Assembly (NCBI GenBank): GCA_964348085.1
Contig: CAYGBI010000011.1
Location: forward strand, 1 to 64,000
Source: VXYL01 sp964348085
Lineage (GTDB): Bacteria; Pseudomonadota; Gammaproteobacteria; Pseudomonadales; Azotimanducaceae
Direction of reading: 5' to 3'
Length of the DNA: 64,000 nt
The stretch's first letter is position 1. Every line of letters begins with the position of its first letter. A program made the translations under genes and the position numbers. Below the pieces are notes generated by a model. The model was not told where the DNA came from, made no database searches, and saw nothing but the letters and a program-made list of their open reading frames with translations. Positions 17,968 through 26,658 of the stretch are shown here, piece after piece.

Positions 17968-18948
17968 ATGACCTATGAGTTGCTCGAAGAAGCCGCCACC
18001 GCCGCCCGCGACGGCGACCTCGGCAAGCTCGGGGAAATCCTCGACGCGTCGCCGGCGGCACTCGCGGCTACCGACAGCGAAGGCCGCACGCTGTTGGACC
18101 TCGCTTGCCGGGCCGCCACCGGCAACATTGCGATTCCCTTCCAATCAGGCACTAAGGAACAACACCAAGCGGTCGATCTGATCTTGCTCCGGGGCGCAAA
18201 CGCCACCACCGGCGACCCCGACGGTTGGACGCCCCTGCACACTGCCGGCATGGCCGGGCACTCGGACTTGGCGCGGCGGCTCATCCGCGCCGGGGCGTCC
18301 GTCGAAGCCGAAGCCTACGGCAAGGCCGGCGGCACTCCCCTGTCCTACGCGCTGTTCTACGCCAAGACGTACATGGGCGAGGCGCTGACCCCGGCGCATC
18401 CCGACAACCTGCGCACGGCGGCCGCGCTCGGTCGGGATTTGCAGCGATTCTTGGTCGGCGACGAGCCAACGCCCGAAGCGAAGCGCGGCCTCGGCTTCTA
18501 TGCGCCGGAGTTCTTCCCGGCGTGGCAGCGCACGCTCGGCCGCCAAGAGATACTCGACGAAGCGCTGTCTTGGGCGGCGCGCAACAATCGGTGCGAGTCG
18601 ATGGCGACGCTGGTCGAACACGGTGCCGACGTCAACGCCAATGCGTTCCGCGGCACACCCCTGCTGTGGGCTTGCTACAGCGATAAAGTCGAAGCCGCCA
18701 CTTGGCTCTTGGACCACGGCGCGGATCCGGATCTGCGCCACGATTGGGGCGGCGAGGGACACGGCGTGGACGCGGTGGCGATGCATTTGGCCGCACAAAA
18801 CAACTGCGTCGGTTGCCTGACCGTGCTGTTGGATCGCGGCGCCGATCTGCACATCGTGGACGGCGCCCACGGCGGCACGCCACTCGGCTGGGCGGAGTTC
18901 GGCGGCGCCACGGAAGCGGTCGAACTGCTGAAGGCGAGAGTGGGCTAA
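17968..18948 (+). CDS. Ankyrin-repeat protein
   Basis: The 326-residue protein is built of ankyrin-type repeats. Clear units are DGWTPLHTAGMAGHSDLARR near residue 90, GGTPLSYALFYAK, GTPLLWACYSDKVEAATWLL and GGTPLGWAEFGGATEAVELL at the end. There is no signal peptide, so it is probably cytoplasmic and acts by protein binding. I start it at MTYELLEEA; an upstream in-frame ATG would add an unstructured leader. It lies downstream of the TonB receptor on the same strand, 145 bp away, and convergent with the RNA methyltransferase. Confidence 0.85.
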   Translation: MTYELLEEAATAARDGDLGKLGEILDASPAALAATDSEGRTLLDLACRAATGNIAIPFQSGTKEQHQAVDLILLRGANATTGDPDGWTPLHTAGMAGHSDLARRLIRAGASVEAEAYGKAGGTPLSYALFYAKTYMGEALTPAHPDNLRTAAALGRDLQRFLVGDEPTPEAKRGLGFYAPEFFPAWQRTLGRQEILDEALSWAARNNRCESMATLVEHGADVNANAFRGTPLLWACYSDKVEAATWLLDHGADPDLRHDWGGEGHGVDAVAMHLAAQNNCVGCLTVLLDRGADLHIVDGAHGGTPLGWAEFGGATEAVELLKARVG

Positions 18949-18977
18949 ACCCCGCCGGCAAGCTTAGGGACGCCCGT

Positions 18978-19769
18978 TCACGCCCGCTGCCGGCGCGCCT
19001 CGAACAGCAGCACCGTCGCCGCCATCGCAGCGTTGATGGAGTCGCCCAAGCCCAGCATGGGAATGCGCACGGCGTTAAAGCGTACCCGCCACTCCGCGTC
19101 GAGGCCGGTGCTTTCACTCCCGACAACAATGGCGACATGACCGCGCAAGTCGGCCGCCGCGTAGTCCAACGCGGCGTCTGGGCTTGCGGCAAATACGCGG
19201 ATACCGTGCTCGTCGAGCCATTCGCCGACCGCCGCCATCGACGCCGTGGCAAGCGGCACGGTAAACAACGCACCGACGCTGGCGCGCACCACGTTGGGGT
19301 TGAACGCATCGGTAACCGGGCCGGCGAGCAGCAAGCCGTTGGCGCCGGTGGCATCGGCGCTGCGCAACATCGCCCCGAGGTTGCCCGGTTTCTCTATGCC
19401 AGCGGCGACCAGCCAGAGCGATTCTTCCGCCTGCGGGCCACGCAGCTCGTGCAGTTCAAGGGATGGCGTAGCCGCTATGCCGAGCAGTCCGTCCGGGGTG
19501 TGCCGGTAGGACATCTTCTCGAATACCGCGCTGCTGGTCGGCTCACAACCGGCGCCCGCGTCCGCGAAACGACGGATCAACGCCGCTTCGCCGCGGTCGG
19601 CGAAAAACGCCTCGCAGTGAAAAAGCGTCAGCAGCGGAAAACCCGCGTCCGCAGCGCACTGCAACTCGCGCCGACCTTCGACGACGAAACGTCGTTGACG
19701 ATCCCGGTGGCGACGGTCGCGGAGCTTGACAACCTCCTTCACTCGCGGGTTGCGCAAGCTCGTGAGCAC
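18978..19769 (-). CDS. TrmH/SpoU-family RNA 2'-O-methyltransferase
   Basis: The 263-residue protein has an N-terminal substrate-binding domain (SLRNPRVKEVVKLRDRRHRD) and a knotted SPOUT domain. The three SpoU motifs are present: NLGAMLRSADATGA, VGSESTGL, and PMLGLGDSINAAMAATVLLF. It would use S-adenosylmethionine to methylate a ribose in rRNA or tRNA. The GTG start is one base after the TGA of the PhyH-HEAT gene, so translation is probably coupled; a longer frame lies inside that gene and was rejected. The exact RNA target is not assignable. Confidence 0.88.
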   Translation of the reverse strand: MLTSLRNPRVKEVVKLRDRRHRDRQRRFVVEGRRELQCAADAGFPLLTLFHCEAFFADRGEAALIRRFADAGAGCEPTSSAVFEKMSYRHTPDGLLGIAATPSLELHELRGPQAEESLWLVAAGIEKPGNLGAMLRSADATGANGLLLAGPVTDAFNPNVVRASVGALFTVPLATASMAAVGEWLDEHGIRVFAASPDAALDYAAADLRGHVAIVVGSESTGLDAEWRVRFNAVRIPMLGLGDSINAAMAATVLLFEARRQRA

Positions 19770-19770
19770 C

Positions 19771-21435
19771 TCAGCGCCGCGCCGCGGCACCCGTGAATTG
19801 CGGTCCCCAAGGGCGCTTGTCGGCACTAGGGCGCGGCGGACGAGGACTGAAACGGGCGCGGGCGAGTTCGTCGACGAGCATGCGCTGCCAAGTTTCGCCA
19901 CGCGCCTCGGCGTGGCGTTGCAGGAGCGCGACGGCGAGGCCGTGGACGTAGCGGTCGTGATCGGCCAAGCCCCGCGTCGCCAAGGTCGAGAGGTCCGCGT
20001 CGCCGAGGGTCATGTTGGCGAGCGCGTAGAGCACGTTCACGCGCACCGTGGAGCGCGCCATGCCGCCATTGGCGGTGTTGTCCGGCTCCACCGCCGGGGC
20101 CAGTCGAGCGAGCAATCGCTCCGCGCTGACGGTCGCGTTCGGCCGCCGAGCGATATTGCCCAAAGCATAAGCCGCGTTGGAGCGAACCAAATCGTCATCG
20201 TCGCTCTCTAGCCGCTCGAACAACGTCTCGATCACCGCCGAACTCGCGAGCCGCGCTTCGCCCGCCGCGTACGCGGCCACGCGCCGCACCCGCACATCGG
20301 CGCTCGTCATCGCTGTCCGCACGACACCCTCGGCCACGCCGCCAGCGACGCCGACGGCATAGGCCGTGGTCCTGCGCACGGCTTCGTTCTCGCTCGCCAG
20401 CAGGCGACCGAGACCCTCGAGCACATCCGCATCCTCACGCGCCAACCAGCCGAGCTCGTAGGCCAAGCGCACGCGCTCGTCCTCGGCGTACGCCTCGACA
20501 ATGCGCTCGAGCTGACGGTCGGCGGCGACGTTCGCTCGCCAGTCCGCGTCGCCCCGCAGCCAATGCCAAATGCTCGCCACGATGCCGTCGGTCGGCCGCG
20601 GCGGCCCTTCGAGCAGGGGTTCCGGGGAACGATTGCGCCACGAAGGAACGCTGGAGACGTCCGGGTCGCGGGTACGCAGAAAGTAGAACTTGTACATGAA
20701 GCGCCGTCCCTCGAACGCCGCGTGCGCCCGGGAGCCGCGATGCATCAGGTCGTAGTGCGCCAGCACGATACCGCCGGCCGGCAACTCGATTTGCTTCCGC
20801 TCCAGCCCGTCGATGCCCAACGAGTCCACCACCTGCCGAGTGCGCCGGTCACGTGCGGCAAGATCGTCCGTCCGGAGTTCCTCCGGGCGCAGGCGCTTGT
20901 CCACCGCATCGCCCCGATGCCAAGTGCCATCCGGCTTCTCGAAATCGGTCGTCCAGTACTGCGTGCCCGGCAACACTTCGGTGGGGCCGCTTTCCAAGGT
21001 GACCGGCTGCGGGTAGTAGAACAACATCGCCCAATTCGGCCGATGGGTGCGATAGTGCGCACGGTCGTTCCACGGCAGGTTGCCGTCTTGGTGGAAGCTC
21101 TGGTCGTATGTGGTCGACTCGTGGACGAAGTGGTGCGGATGCAGAAGATAGTCCTCGCCCAAGACGCTCGCCAGCGCACCGCGAACCGTACGCGACGCCA
21201 AGAGTTCGTCCACCAACGGAATGCGGGCGCGCAGGTTGTCGCCGACGACTTGCAGATGATTGCTGTCGCCACCGATGGCGTGCGCTTCGTCGTGGGTTTG
21301 GGCCGCGGCCGCGAACATCGCTCGATGAAACCCCGCGTCCAAGTCCGCCGCTTCGAGCACCACGAAACCATCGCGCAAGTAGCGCGTCATCCCCTCGTCG
21401 TCGAGCAGGCAATCGGCCGTTGCATCCCCTTTCAT
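19771..21435 (-). CDS. PhyH dioxygenase fused to HEAT repeats
   Basis: The 554-residue protein has an N-terminal PhyH domain of about 310 residues. The iron ligands are HxD in SFHQDGNLPW and a distal His in DLMHRGSRAH, with Arg in FEGRRFMYKF. The second half consists of alpha-helical HEAT-type units (AVRRTTAYAVGVAGGVAEG, VRRVAAYAAGEARLASSA, VRSNAAYALGNIARRPN, VRVNVLYALANMTLGDADL). HEAT repeats usually bind protein, so a protein-tethered dioxygenase is possible, by inference. The ATG start is at MKGDATADCLL. It is divergent from the amidohydrolase gene across 98 bp and coupled to the RNA methyltransferase gene downstream. Confidence 0.87.
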   Translation of the reverse strand: MKGDATADCLLDDEGMTRYLRDGFVVLEAADLDAGFHRAMFAAAAQTHDEAHAIGGDSNHLQVVGDNLRARIPLVDELLASRTVRGALASVLGEDYLLHPHHFVHESTTYDQSFHQDGNLPWNDRAHYRTHRPNWAMLFYYPQPVTLESGPTEVLPGTQYWTTDFEKPDGTWHRGDAVDKRLRPEELRTDDLAARDRRTRQVVDSLGIDGLERKQIELPAGGIVLAHYDLMHRGSRAHAAFEGRRFMYKFYFLRTRDPDVSSVPSWRNRSPEPLLEGPPRPTDGIVASIWHWLRGDADWRANVAADRQLERIVEAYAEDERVRLAYELGWLAREDADVLEGLGRLLASENEAVRRTTAYAVGVAGGVAEGVVRTAMTSADVRVRRVAAYAAGEARLASSAVIETLFERLESDDDDLVRSNAAYALGNIARRPNATVSAERLLARLAPAVEPDNTANGGMARSTVRVNVLYALANMTLGDADLSTLATRGLADHDRYVHGLAVALLQRHAEARGETWQRMLVDELARARFSPRPPRPSADKRPWGPQFTGAAARR

Positions 21436-21533
21436 ATCTTTGACGCCACCACGTTCCTATTGGACATCCGCCGATTATTGCGCGAAAGTTGGCGCATATG
21501 GGTTGACATACTTTTGATGGTTGGGGAGAGGAA

Positions 21534-22709
21534 GTGAGTGCATTGAGACCGATTTCCGCCGATTCGCACGTTGTCGAAGCCGAGGATGTGTTCATCGGCT
21601 TGGCCGAGCGCTTCGGCGACGACGCGCCGAGAGTCGTCGGCGCCAACACGGTGGACGACGCCATCATCATCCCGGCCAAGGGGCCGCGCGGCGTTCGCCG
21701 GCGCATGGGGTTCGCCGGCATGCGCAAACGCGACGGCTTGCAACTGCAACGCCGCCCCGGCCACAAGCCGGAAGTGGACGACATGCGCGACGACGAAGCC
21801 AAGCGTATCCTCGCCAAGGGCTACGACGGTCTACGCGCCGGCATTCGCGACGGCGGCTATCGCCACGAAGACCAAGACGAAGACGGCATAGCCGCGGAGT
21901 TCCTCTATCCCGGCTTCTTCGGCCTGTTCAGCTTCGAGAACACCGAACTGCTCGTCGCCTGCCAAAAGAACTACAACGACTGGCTGCACGACTACGCCAA
22001 CGCCTCCAACGGGCGGCTGTTCGGCTTGGCCGCTCTGCCCATCCAAGACCCCGAAGCCGCGGTCGAGGAGCTGGACCGAGTCATCAAGAGAGGCTTCAAG
22101 GGCGGCTGCATTCCGTGCGCCGCGCCGCCGGAGCGACCCTACAAGGACGAGTGCTACGAGCCGGTGTGGGCGCTTGCGGAAGAGGCGAACTTCCCGCTTG
22201 CCATGCATGTCGGCACCAACGCCTACATGCCGGCGCAGTACCGTCAGAAGAGCCTCTTGCCGCAAGACGAAACTGCGAATTACGCCGCGAGCCCGTCGAC
22301 CATCCAACGCACGTTGGTGGATTTGATGTGTCGCGGCGTCGCCGCCCGGCACCCGAGGCTCAAGTTCGTGGTCGGCGAGTTCAACGCCGGATGGATCGCC
22401 CACTGGCTGGATCGCGTGGACCAAGGCCTGCTGCGGGAACACCGGTTCAGAAACAAGGACTTCACCGGCGAGCGGCCGCACGAAGTGTGGCGACGGCAGT
22501 TCTACGCGACCATCGAGGACGACCGCCCGGCCGTGCTGACCCGGGAGATTATCGGCTTGGACAACCTCATGTGGGGTTCGGACTACCCGCACGTGGACTC
22601 CACTTGGCCCTGCTCGTCGCAGGTGCTCGACGAGATCTTCGAGGGCGTACCGGACGCCGACCGCAACAAGATCACCCACGACAACGTAAAGGCGCTTTAC
22701 GGCATTTAG
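21534..22709 (+). CDS. Amidohydrolase family protein (ACMSD-like barrel)
   Basis: The 391-residue protein has the Amidohydro_2 type of TIM barrel. SADSHVVE stands at the usual metal site of strand 1, LAMHVGTN provides a His on a later strand, and MWGSDYPHVDSTWP carries the conserved Asp near the C-terminus. The GTG start follows GGGGAGAGGAA. The adjacent PhyH gene 22 bp downstream suggests that the two act on the same compound. Family members hydrolyse or decarboxylate aromatic and heterocyclic acids. The substrate here is unknown. Confidence 0.87.
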   Translation: MSALRPISADSHVVEAEDVFIGLAERFGDDAPRVVGANTVDDAIIIPAKGPRGVRRRMGFAGMRKRDGLQLQRRPGHKPEVDDMRDDEAKRILAKGYDGLRAGIRDGGYRHEDQDEDGIAAEFLYPGFFGLFSFENTELLVACQKNYNDWLHDYANASNGRLFGLAALPIQDPEAAVEELDRVIKRGFKGGCIPCAAPPERPYKDECYEPVWALAEEANFPLAMHVGTNAYMPAQYRQKSLLPQDETANYAASPSTIQRTLVDLMCRGVAARHPRLKFVVGEFNAGWIAHWLDRVDQGLLREHRFRNKDFTGERPHEVWRRQFYATIEDDRPAVLTREIIGLDNLMWGSDYPHVDSTWPCSSQVLDEIFEGVPDADRNKITHDNVKALYGI

Positions 22710-22731
22710 CAGGAGGCGAGGGGGCAAGCAC

Positions 22732-23628
22732 ATGCGAACGCTTAGCGACGAACAACGCCGTCAGTGGCATACCGACGGCTATCTGCACTTGGAAGGCGTG
22801 CTCGACCAAGACCAAGTGGCCTTCTTTTCCGCCGAGATGGATCGCATTCGCGGCCTTCCCGGCTGGGAACCCGACCCGCGCCAAGGCAAAGACCTGCCCA
22901 TCGGCCACTACGCGTGGCTGGATCACGCCCGGGATCTCGACCCGGGCGGGTTCATGGATCGCCGCGAACTGCTGACCTACCACCAAGCGTTCATCGACTT
23001 GATCGATGCCTCGCCCGTGTTCGACTACATCGTCGACATCATGGGGCCGTACATCCTGCTCAGCATGACGCAAGCCATCGTGCGCCCGGCGGACCCGAAG
23101 TTTCCCGGCTATACGCACACCGACGGCGGCGAGTCGCTACGTTTGACTCGGGTGAGTGAATCCAGCCCGCCGTTGGCAATGAAGGCGATGTTCTTGCTCA
23201 CCGACGTGCCGGAGGAAAACTCCGGCAACCTGACGGTATTCCCCGGCAGCCACCTGCGGCAAATTCCGTTCAAGGGCCGGCCGCCTCCTTCCCCCAACAA
23301 CTTGGGCTCGCTCGCGCTAAGCGCGATGACGCCCTATTCCCCCGGCGCCGCGCAACTCACCGGCAAAGCCGGCGACGTTTACCTGTTCCCGCACGCCCTG
23401 TGGCACGGCCCGTCGCGCAACGAATCCGGCAATCCGCGCAAGGTGCTGCTGTACAACTACTGCCAGCTCTGGATGCGCTGTTACGATTACGACGAGATTC
23501 CCGCCGTCGCCCAGCGCTGCACGCCTAGGCAGCGGCGCCTGCTCGGCGACTTGGGGTACGACTTCCGGCCCGGATCCTACTTTTATGTGCCGAAGGATCA
23601 GGTGGAGGTGATTCGGGCGTCGGCGTGA
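22732..23628 (+). CDS. Phytanoyl-CoA dioxygenase (PhyH) family protein
   Basis: The 298-residue Fe(II)/2-oxoglutarate dioxygenase has the start QWHTDGYLHLEGVLDQDQV, which is typical of PhyH. The HxD pair is in YTHTDGGES. The distal His is in HALWHGPSRNESGNPRKVLL, with Arg positioned for 2-oxoglutarate. SGNLTVFPGSHLRQIP fits the family. AGGAGGCGAGG lies just upstream of the ATG. It probably forms an operon with the amidohydrolase before it and possibly the DM13 gene after it. Confidence 0.9.
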   Translation: MRTLSDEQRRQWHTDGYLHLEGVLDQDQVAFFSAEMDRIRGLPGWEPDPRQGKDLPIGHYAWLDHARDLDPGGFMDRRELLTYHQAFIDLIDASPVFDYIVDIMGPYILLSMTQAIVRPADPKFPGYTHTDGGESLRLTRVSESSPPLAMKAMFLLTDVPEENSGNLTVFPGSHLRQIPFKGRPPPSPNNLGSLALSAMTPYSPGAAQLTGKAGDVYLFPHALWHGPSRNESGNPRKVLLYNYCQLWMRCYDYDEIPAVAQRCTPRQRRLLGDLGYDFRPGSYFYVPKDQVEVIRASA

Positions 23629-23663
23629 CAGTGCTGTAACGCCAAGGGCAAGGAGCAACCGCT

Positions 23664-24152
23664 TTGAACCTTAAGGCCTACTTTATCGGCATGCTGCTCG
23701 GCGTGATCATGGGCGCAGGTGGCGGTTTCGCCACCGGCATCCTCGTCTTTCCGTTTCTGTTCCCGCCACCGGAGGTCAACGAGCCGATCACCGGCAAGGC
23801 CGAGACGGATGTGATCGCGCGCGCCACGTTCATCCACGCCAATCCGGCCGACCCGATCCATTACGGCCGCGGCACGGCGACCATCTACCCTGACTTGCTG
23901 CGCTTGGAGCCGGACTTCGAGGTCGGACCGGGGCCGAAGTTCCACGTTTATCTCGTGCCCGAGGCCGACGTCACCCCGGACACCGAAGTGGAAGCGACGA
24001 TGTTCGTGGATCTCGGCCGACTAAAGGCGTTCACCGGCAGCCAGAATTACGCCATCCCGGCGGGGGTCTCACCCAGCGACTACCAGTCCGTGGTCATCTG
24101 GTGCGAGCAATTCAACGTGCTCATCTCGCCGGCGAAGATCGTGCCCTCGTAG
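23664..24152 (+). CDS. DM13-domain protein, membrane anchored
   Basis: The 162-residue protein has one N-terminal transmembrane segment (YFIGMLLGVIMGAGGGFATG) and a DM13 domain. The domain is recognised by IHYGRGTATIYPD, FHVYLVPEADV and the C-terminal YQSVVIWCEQFNVLISPA with its conserved Cys. DM13 is a small extracytoplasmic domain suggested to have a redox function. The TTG start follows GCAAGGAGCAACCGC, so a strong ribosome site decides the start. It lies 35 bp after the PhyH gene. Confidence 0.88.
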   Translation: MNLKAYFIGMLLGVIMGAGGGFATGILVFPFLFPPPEVNEPITGKAETDVIARATFIHANPADPIHYGRGTATIYPDLLRLEPDFEVGPGPKFHVYLVPEADVTPDTEVEATMFVDLGRLKAFTGSQNYAIPAGVSPSDYQSVVIWCEQFNVLISPAKIVPS

Positions 24153-24183
24153 CGTCCGTCCGCCAAGACCGGCGGCCTTCCCC

Positions 24184-25089
24184 CTAGTCGAAGGCGCTAA
24201 GCACCTCTTCCTGCAACTCCTGATACACCTCCGGCTTCTGGCGAATCGACTGCAAGCAGAACTCGTCGACGCCGGCGTTGATGAAGTCCGCGGTGCGATC
24301 GATGACGTATTGCGGCGGACCGATCATGGCCCAGTCGTTGCCGCGGCGAGCACGTTCGGCCGCCTTCTCGTCGCGCACGATACGCATGGGCACATGTACC
24401 GAGCGTTGGATCTCGGACGGGTCTCGCCCCACGTCCTCGCAGTGCTTCTCGACCACCCGCCACAGTCGCCTCAAGTCGTCCGGGCCGCAGATAGCGTTCA
24501 TGATGTCGCCGTACTTGGCGAGGGTGCGTAGGGTGCGCTTCGGGCCGGTGCCGCCGACCATCACCGGAATCTTGCCGTTGACGCCCTTCGGCGCGAACGG
24601 CGCTTGCTTGAGCTGGTAGTACTTGCCGTTGTAATCGATGAACTTCTCCGCCGTAAAGAGCTTGTGGATCAGTTCGCAGGCCTCCTCCAAGCGGTCTTGC
24701 CGCTCCTTCATGGACGGGAACGGCCAGCCGTAGGCCTCGTGTTCGCGCACATTCCAGCCGGCGCCGATGCCGAGGATGCAGCGACCGCCGGAAATCTCGT
24801 CCACGGTGGCCGCCATCTTCGCCATCAGCGCGGGATTCCGATAGGTGTTGCCGGCAACGAGCACGCCGAGTTTGAGCTTGGTGGTGACGGCCGCCATGCC
24901 GGCCAAGAGCGCCCAACCCTCCAAGGTGGGCAGCAGGTCGCTGTCGGCGACTTCCGCGGTGCGTGTCCACGGCGGCACGAAGTGGTCGTAGGTGTAGACG
25001 CTGGTCCAACTGCCCGCTTCCATGACCGCGAGCACGCTCTTGATTTCCTCCCAAGAGGTTTGCTGATTGTAGAACTGTGATCCAAACAT
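24184..25089 (-). CDS. LLM-class F420-type oxidoreductase
   Basis: The protein has 301 residues when started at MFGSQFYNQQTSWEE, whose ATG follows AAGGATC. The luciferase-like barrel shows YTYDHFVPPW, KLGVLVAGNTYRNPA, GGRCILGIGAGWNVREH, IPVMVGGTGPKRTLR and a C-terminal GVDEFCLQS. This matches the F420-dependent type within the LLM superfamily. An open frame upstream of the ATG was rejected as non-coding. It is the second LLM enzyme in the window. It is convergent with the DM13 gene and lies downstream of a small membrane protein. Confidence 0.88.
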   Translation of the reverse strand: MFGSQFYNQQTSWEEIKSVLAVMEAGSWTSVYTYDHFVPPWTRTAEVADSDLLPTLEGWALLAGMAAVTTKLKLGVLVAGNTYRNPALMAKMAATVDEISGGRCILGIGAGWNVREHEAYGWPFPSMKERQDRLEEACELIHKLFTAEKFIDYNGKYYQLKQAPFAPKGVNGKIPVMVGGTGPKRTLRTLAKYGDIMNAICGPDDLRRLWRVVEKHCEDVGRDPSEIQRSVHVPMRIVRDEKAAERARRGNDWAMIGPPQYVIDRTADFINAGVDEFCLQSIRQKPEVYQELQEEVLSAFD

Positions 25090-25160
25090 TCTTAATTGAT
25101 CCTTCTGTAGCCTAATTTGCGATGTGCGATGGATGTGGATGGTGTCGAAGCGCCACCCGC

Positions 25161-25610
25161 TTACGCTTGGGTGGAGGCCGACCCCTGAAAGCGGCTCTTG
25201 GCGCGCCAAAGGGCAACCGTCGGTACGGCGACCACGGCTGCCGAGAGCAACCCGGGGAGCCACCCGCCACCCCGGGGGTCGACCAAGTTCCACACCAGCA
25301 TGGCGATGGTGACTTGCGCCATGTACACGGCCGCCCACGGCCACATCCAGCGCTTCATTTTCCAAAACCCGTACGCGCCGGCGGCGTAAATCAGCCAGTG
25401 CAGCGGTTCAGTGAGCTTCGCGGCCCAACCCCGCAACACGAAGCCGAACCAAACCTCTTCATCTTCCGCGACCGGTTTGAAGAAGAGATCGTACGGCAAG
25501 TAGATGAACGTCATGTAGAGGCAGAAGCCCCACAGGGCGCTCATCCACCAAGGGCGATCAGTTAGACCAAGCTGCTGCCAAACGCCGGACGACGGGAGCT
25601 GTAGCGCCAC
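25161..25610 (-). CDS. Small polytopic membrane protein, unknown function
   Basis: The 149-residue protein has about four hydrophobic helices: near residues 22-40 (WMSALWGFCLYMTFIYLP), 65-82, 88-107 and 115-133. The conserved-looking segment LPYDLFFKPVAEDEEVWFG lies between the first two helices. I cannot name a family with certainty. The GTG start follows AGGAG, which overlaps the end of a 15-bp tandem repeat. It lies between the enoyl-CoA hydratase and LLM genes on the same strand and may be part of that transcript. Confidence 0.75.
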   Translation of the reverse strand: MALQLPSSGVWQQLGLTDRPWWMSALWGFCLYMTFIYLPYDLFFKPVAEDEEVWFGFVLRGWAAKLTEPLHWLIYAAGAYGFWKMKRWMWPWAAVYMAQVTIAMLVWNLVDPRGGGWLPGLLSAAVVAVPTVALWRAKSRFQGSASTQA

Positions 25611-25613
25611 TCT

Positions 25614-25668
25614 CTATTCTCCTGTTCGCTATTCGCCTGTTCGCTATTCGCCTACTCGCCTATTCGCC
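25614..25668. repeat. 15-bp tandem repeat, about 3.6 units
   Basis: Units ctattctcctgttcg, ctattcgcctgttcg and ctattcgcctactcg follow one another and end with a partial unit cctattcgcc. The array spans the stop codon of the enoyl-CoA hydratase gene and reaches the ribosome site of the next gene on the minus strand. Confidence 0.85.
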
Positions 25669-26565
25669 GTCGTCCTTCGGCGTCGGCCGTTTGTACCAGT
25701 CGTTGTCGCGGAACAGCCCGTCGCGCCAGCGCACGGCGTCGCGCATGCCGAGTTCGCGATTCTTGTCTTGCCACTCGTAGGAAAAGCCGGTGAACTGCCC
25801 CGCGGCATCCAAGTCCGTACTGCTGCGCACGGAAGAGTAGATGCCCATGTTCTCGTAGAAGCGGTTCATGTTGAGCTTCAAGATCGCCAAGTGATCGGCG
25901 GACATGACGCTGATGCGATCCGCGAACGCGATGGTGCGCTCTTCGAGTTCGTCCTTCGGCCACGAGTAGTTGATCATGCCGATCTCCTCGGCCTCGGCAC
26001 CGGTAACGTTCTCGCCGGTGTAGTACAGCTCTTTGGCCTTGCGCATGCCCATCACCAGCGGCCAGATCACCCCGGTGCGCGACGTCCCCAAGCCGCGCAA
26101 GCCGGGGTGGCCGAGTTGCGCATCGTCCGCGGCCACCACCAAGTCCGCCATCATGGCCAGCTCGCAGCCGCCGGCGATGGCGTAGCCGTGAACTTGGGCG
26201 ATGGTGATCTTCGCCATGTTCCAAAAGTAAAGGTGGATGTCGGTGATCTGCTGCATACCCGTGCGGATGCCCATGAGCAGGCGACGGCCCTTCTCGTCCA
26301 CCGCCTTGTGCCGTCGCACCACGGCGTCGGCGCCGCGTCCACCACTAGGCGTCAAGTCGTAACCTGCGCTGAACGTCCGTCCCGAGCCGCGCACGATGAC
26401 GGCGCGGATGGAATCGTCCGCTTCCATGTCGTGCAGCGCGTCGTTGAGTTCATAGAGAAGTTCTTGCGATAGCGCGTTCATCTTCTCCGGACGATTGAGC
26501 GCGATGCGACCCACGCGCTCATCGGTACCCACTCGGTCTATGACCAAGTTGTCGTAGTCGGTCAT
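25660..26565 (-). CDS. Enoyl-CoA hydratase/isomerase family protein
   Basis: The 301-residue crotonase-fold protein has GRIALNRPEKMNALSQEL at the N-terminus and the first oxyanion-hole region FSAGYDLTP. HGYAIAGGCELAMMADLV carries the second oxyanion Gly, and LGHPGLRGLGTSR follows. The ATG at MTDYDNL follows AAGGGGAAATCA; an upstream in-frame ATG is less likely. Members hydrate or isomerise enoyl-CoA thioesters in fatty-acid or aromatic-acid breakdown. No other beta-oxidation genes are nearby, so its pathway is open. Its stop codon lies inside a short tandem repeat. Confidence 0.9.
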   Translation of the reverse strand: MTDYDNLVIDRVGTDERVGRIALNRPEKMNALSQELLYELNDALHDMEADDSIRAVIVRGSGRTFSAGYDLTPSGGRGADAVVRRHKAVDEKGRRLLMGIRTGMQQITDIHLYFWNMAKITIAQVHGYAIAGGCELAMMADLVVAADDAQLGHPGLRGLGTSRTGVIWPLVMGMRKAKELYYTGENVTGAEAEEIGMINYSWPKDELEERTIAFADRISVMSADHLAILKLNMNRFYENMGIYSSVRSSTDLDAAGQFTGFSYEWQDKNRELGMRDAVRWRDGLFRDNDWYKRPTPKDDGE

Positions 26566-26658
26566 TGATTTCCCCTTTGCCTGCTTATGCACAGAATGCC
26601 GATAAATGAGTGCGACGACATGGCGCCGCTTGGCGCAATTGTAACCGCGCCCGCCGCC

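Noticed and set aside
21502..21530. Sigma-70 promoter based on a perfect TTGACA before the amidohydrolase gene
   Set aside because: No acceptable -10 hexamer follows at 16-18 bp, and the expected position is occupied by the ribosome site.
25614..25668. CRISPR-like array
   Set aside because: The units are contiguous with no spacers and no cas genes are present; it is a simple tandem repeat.
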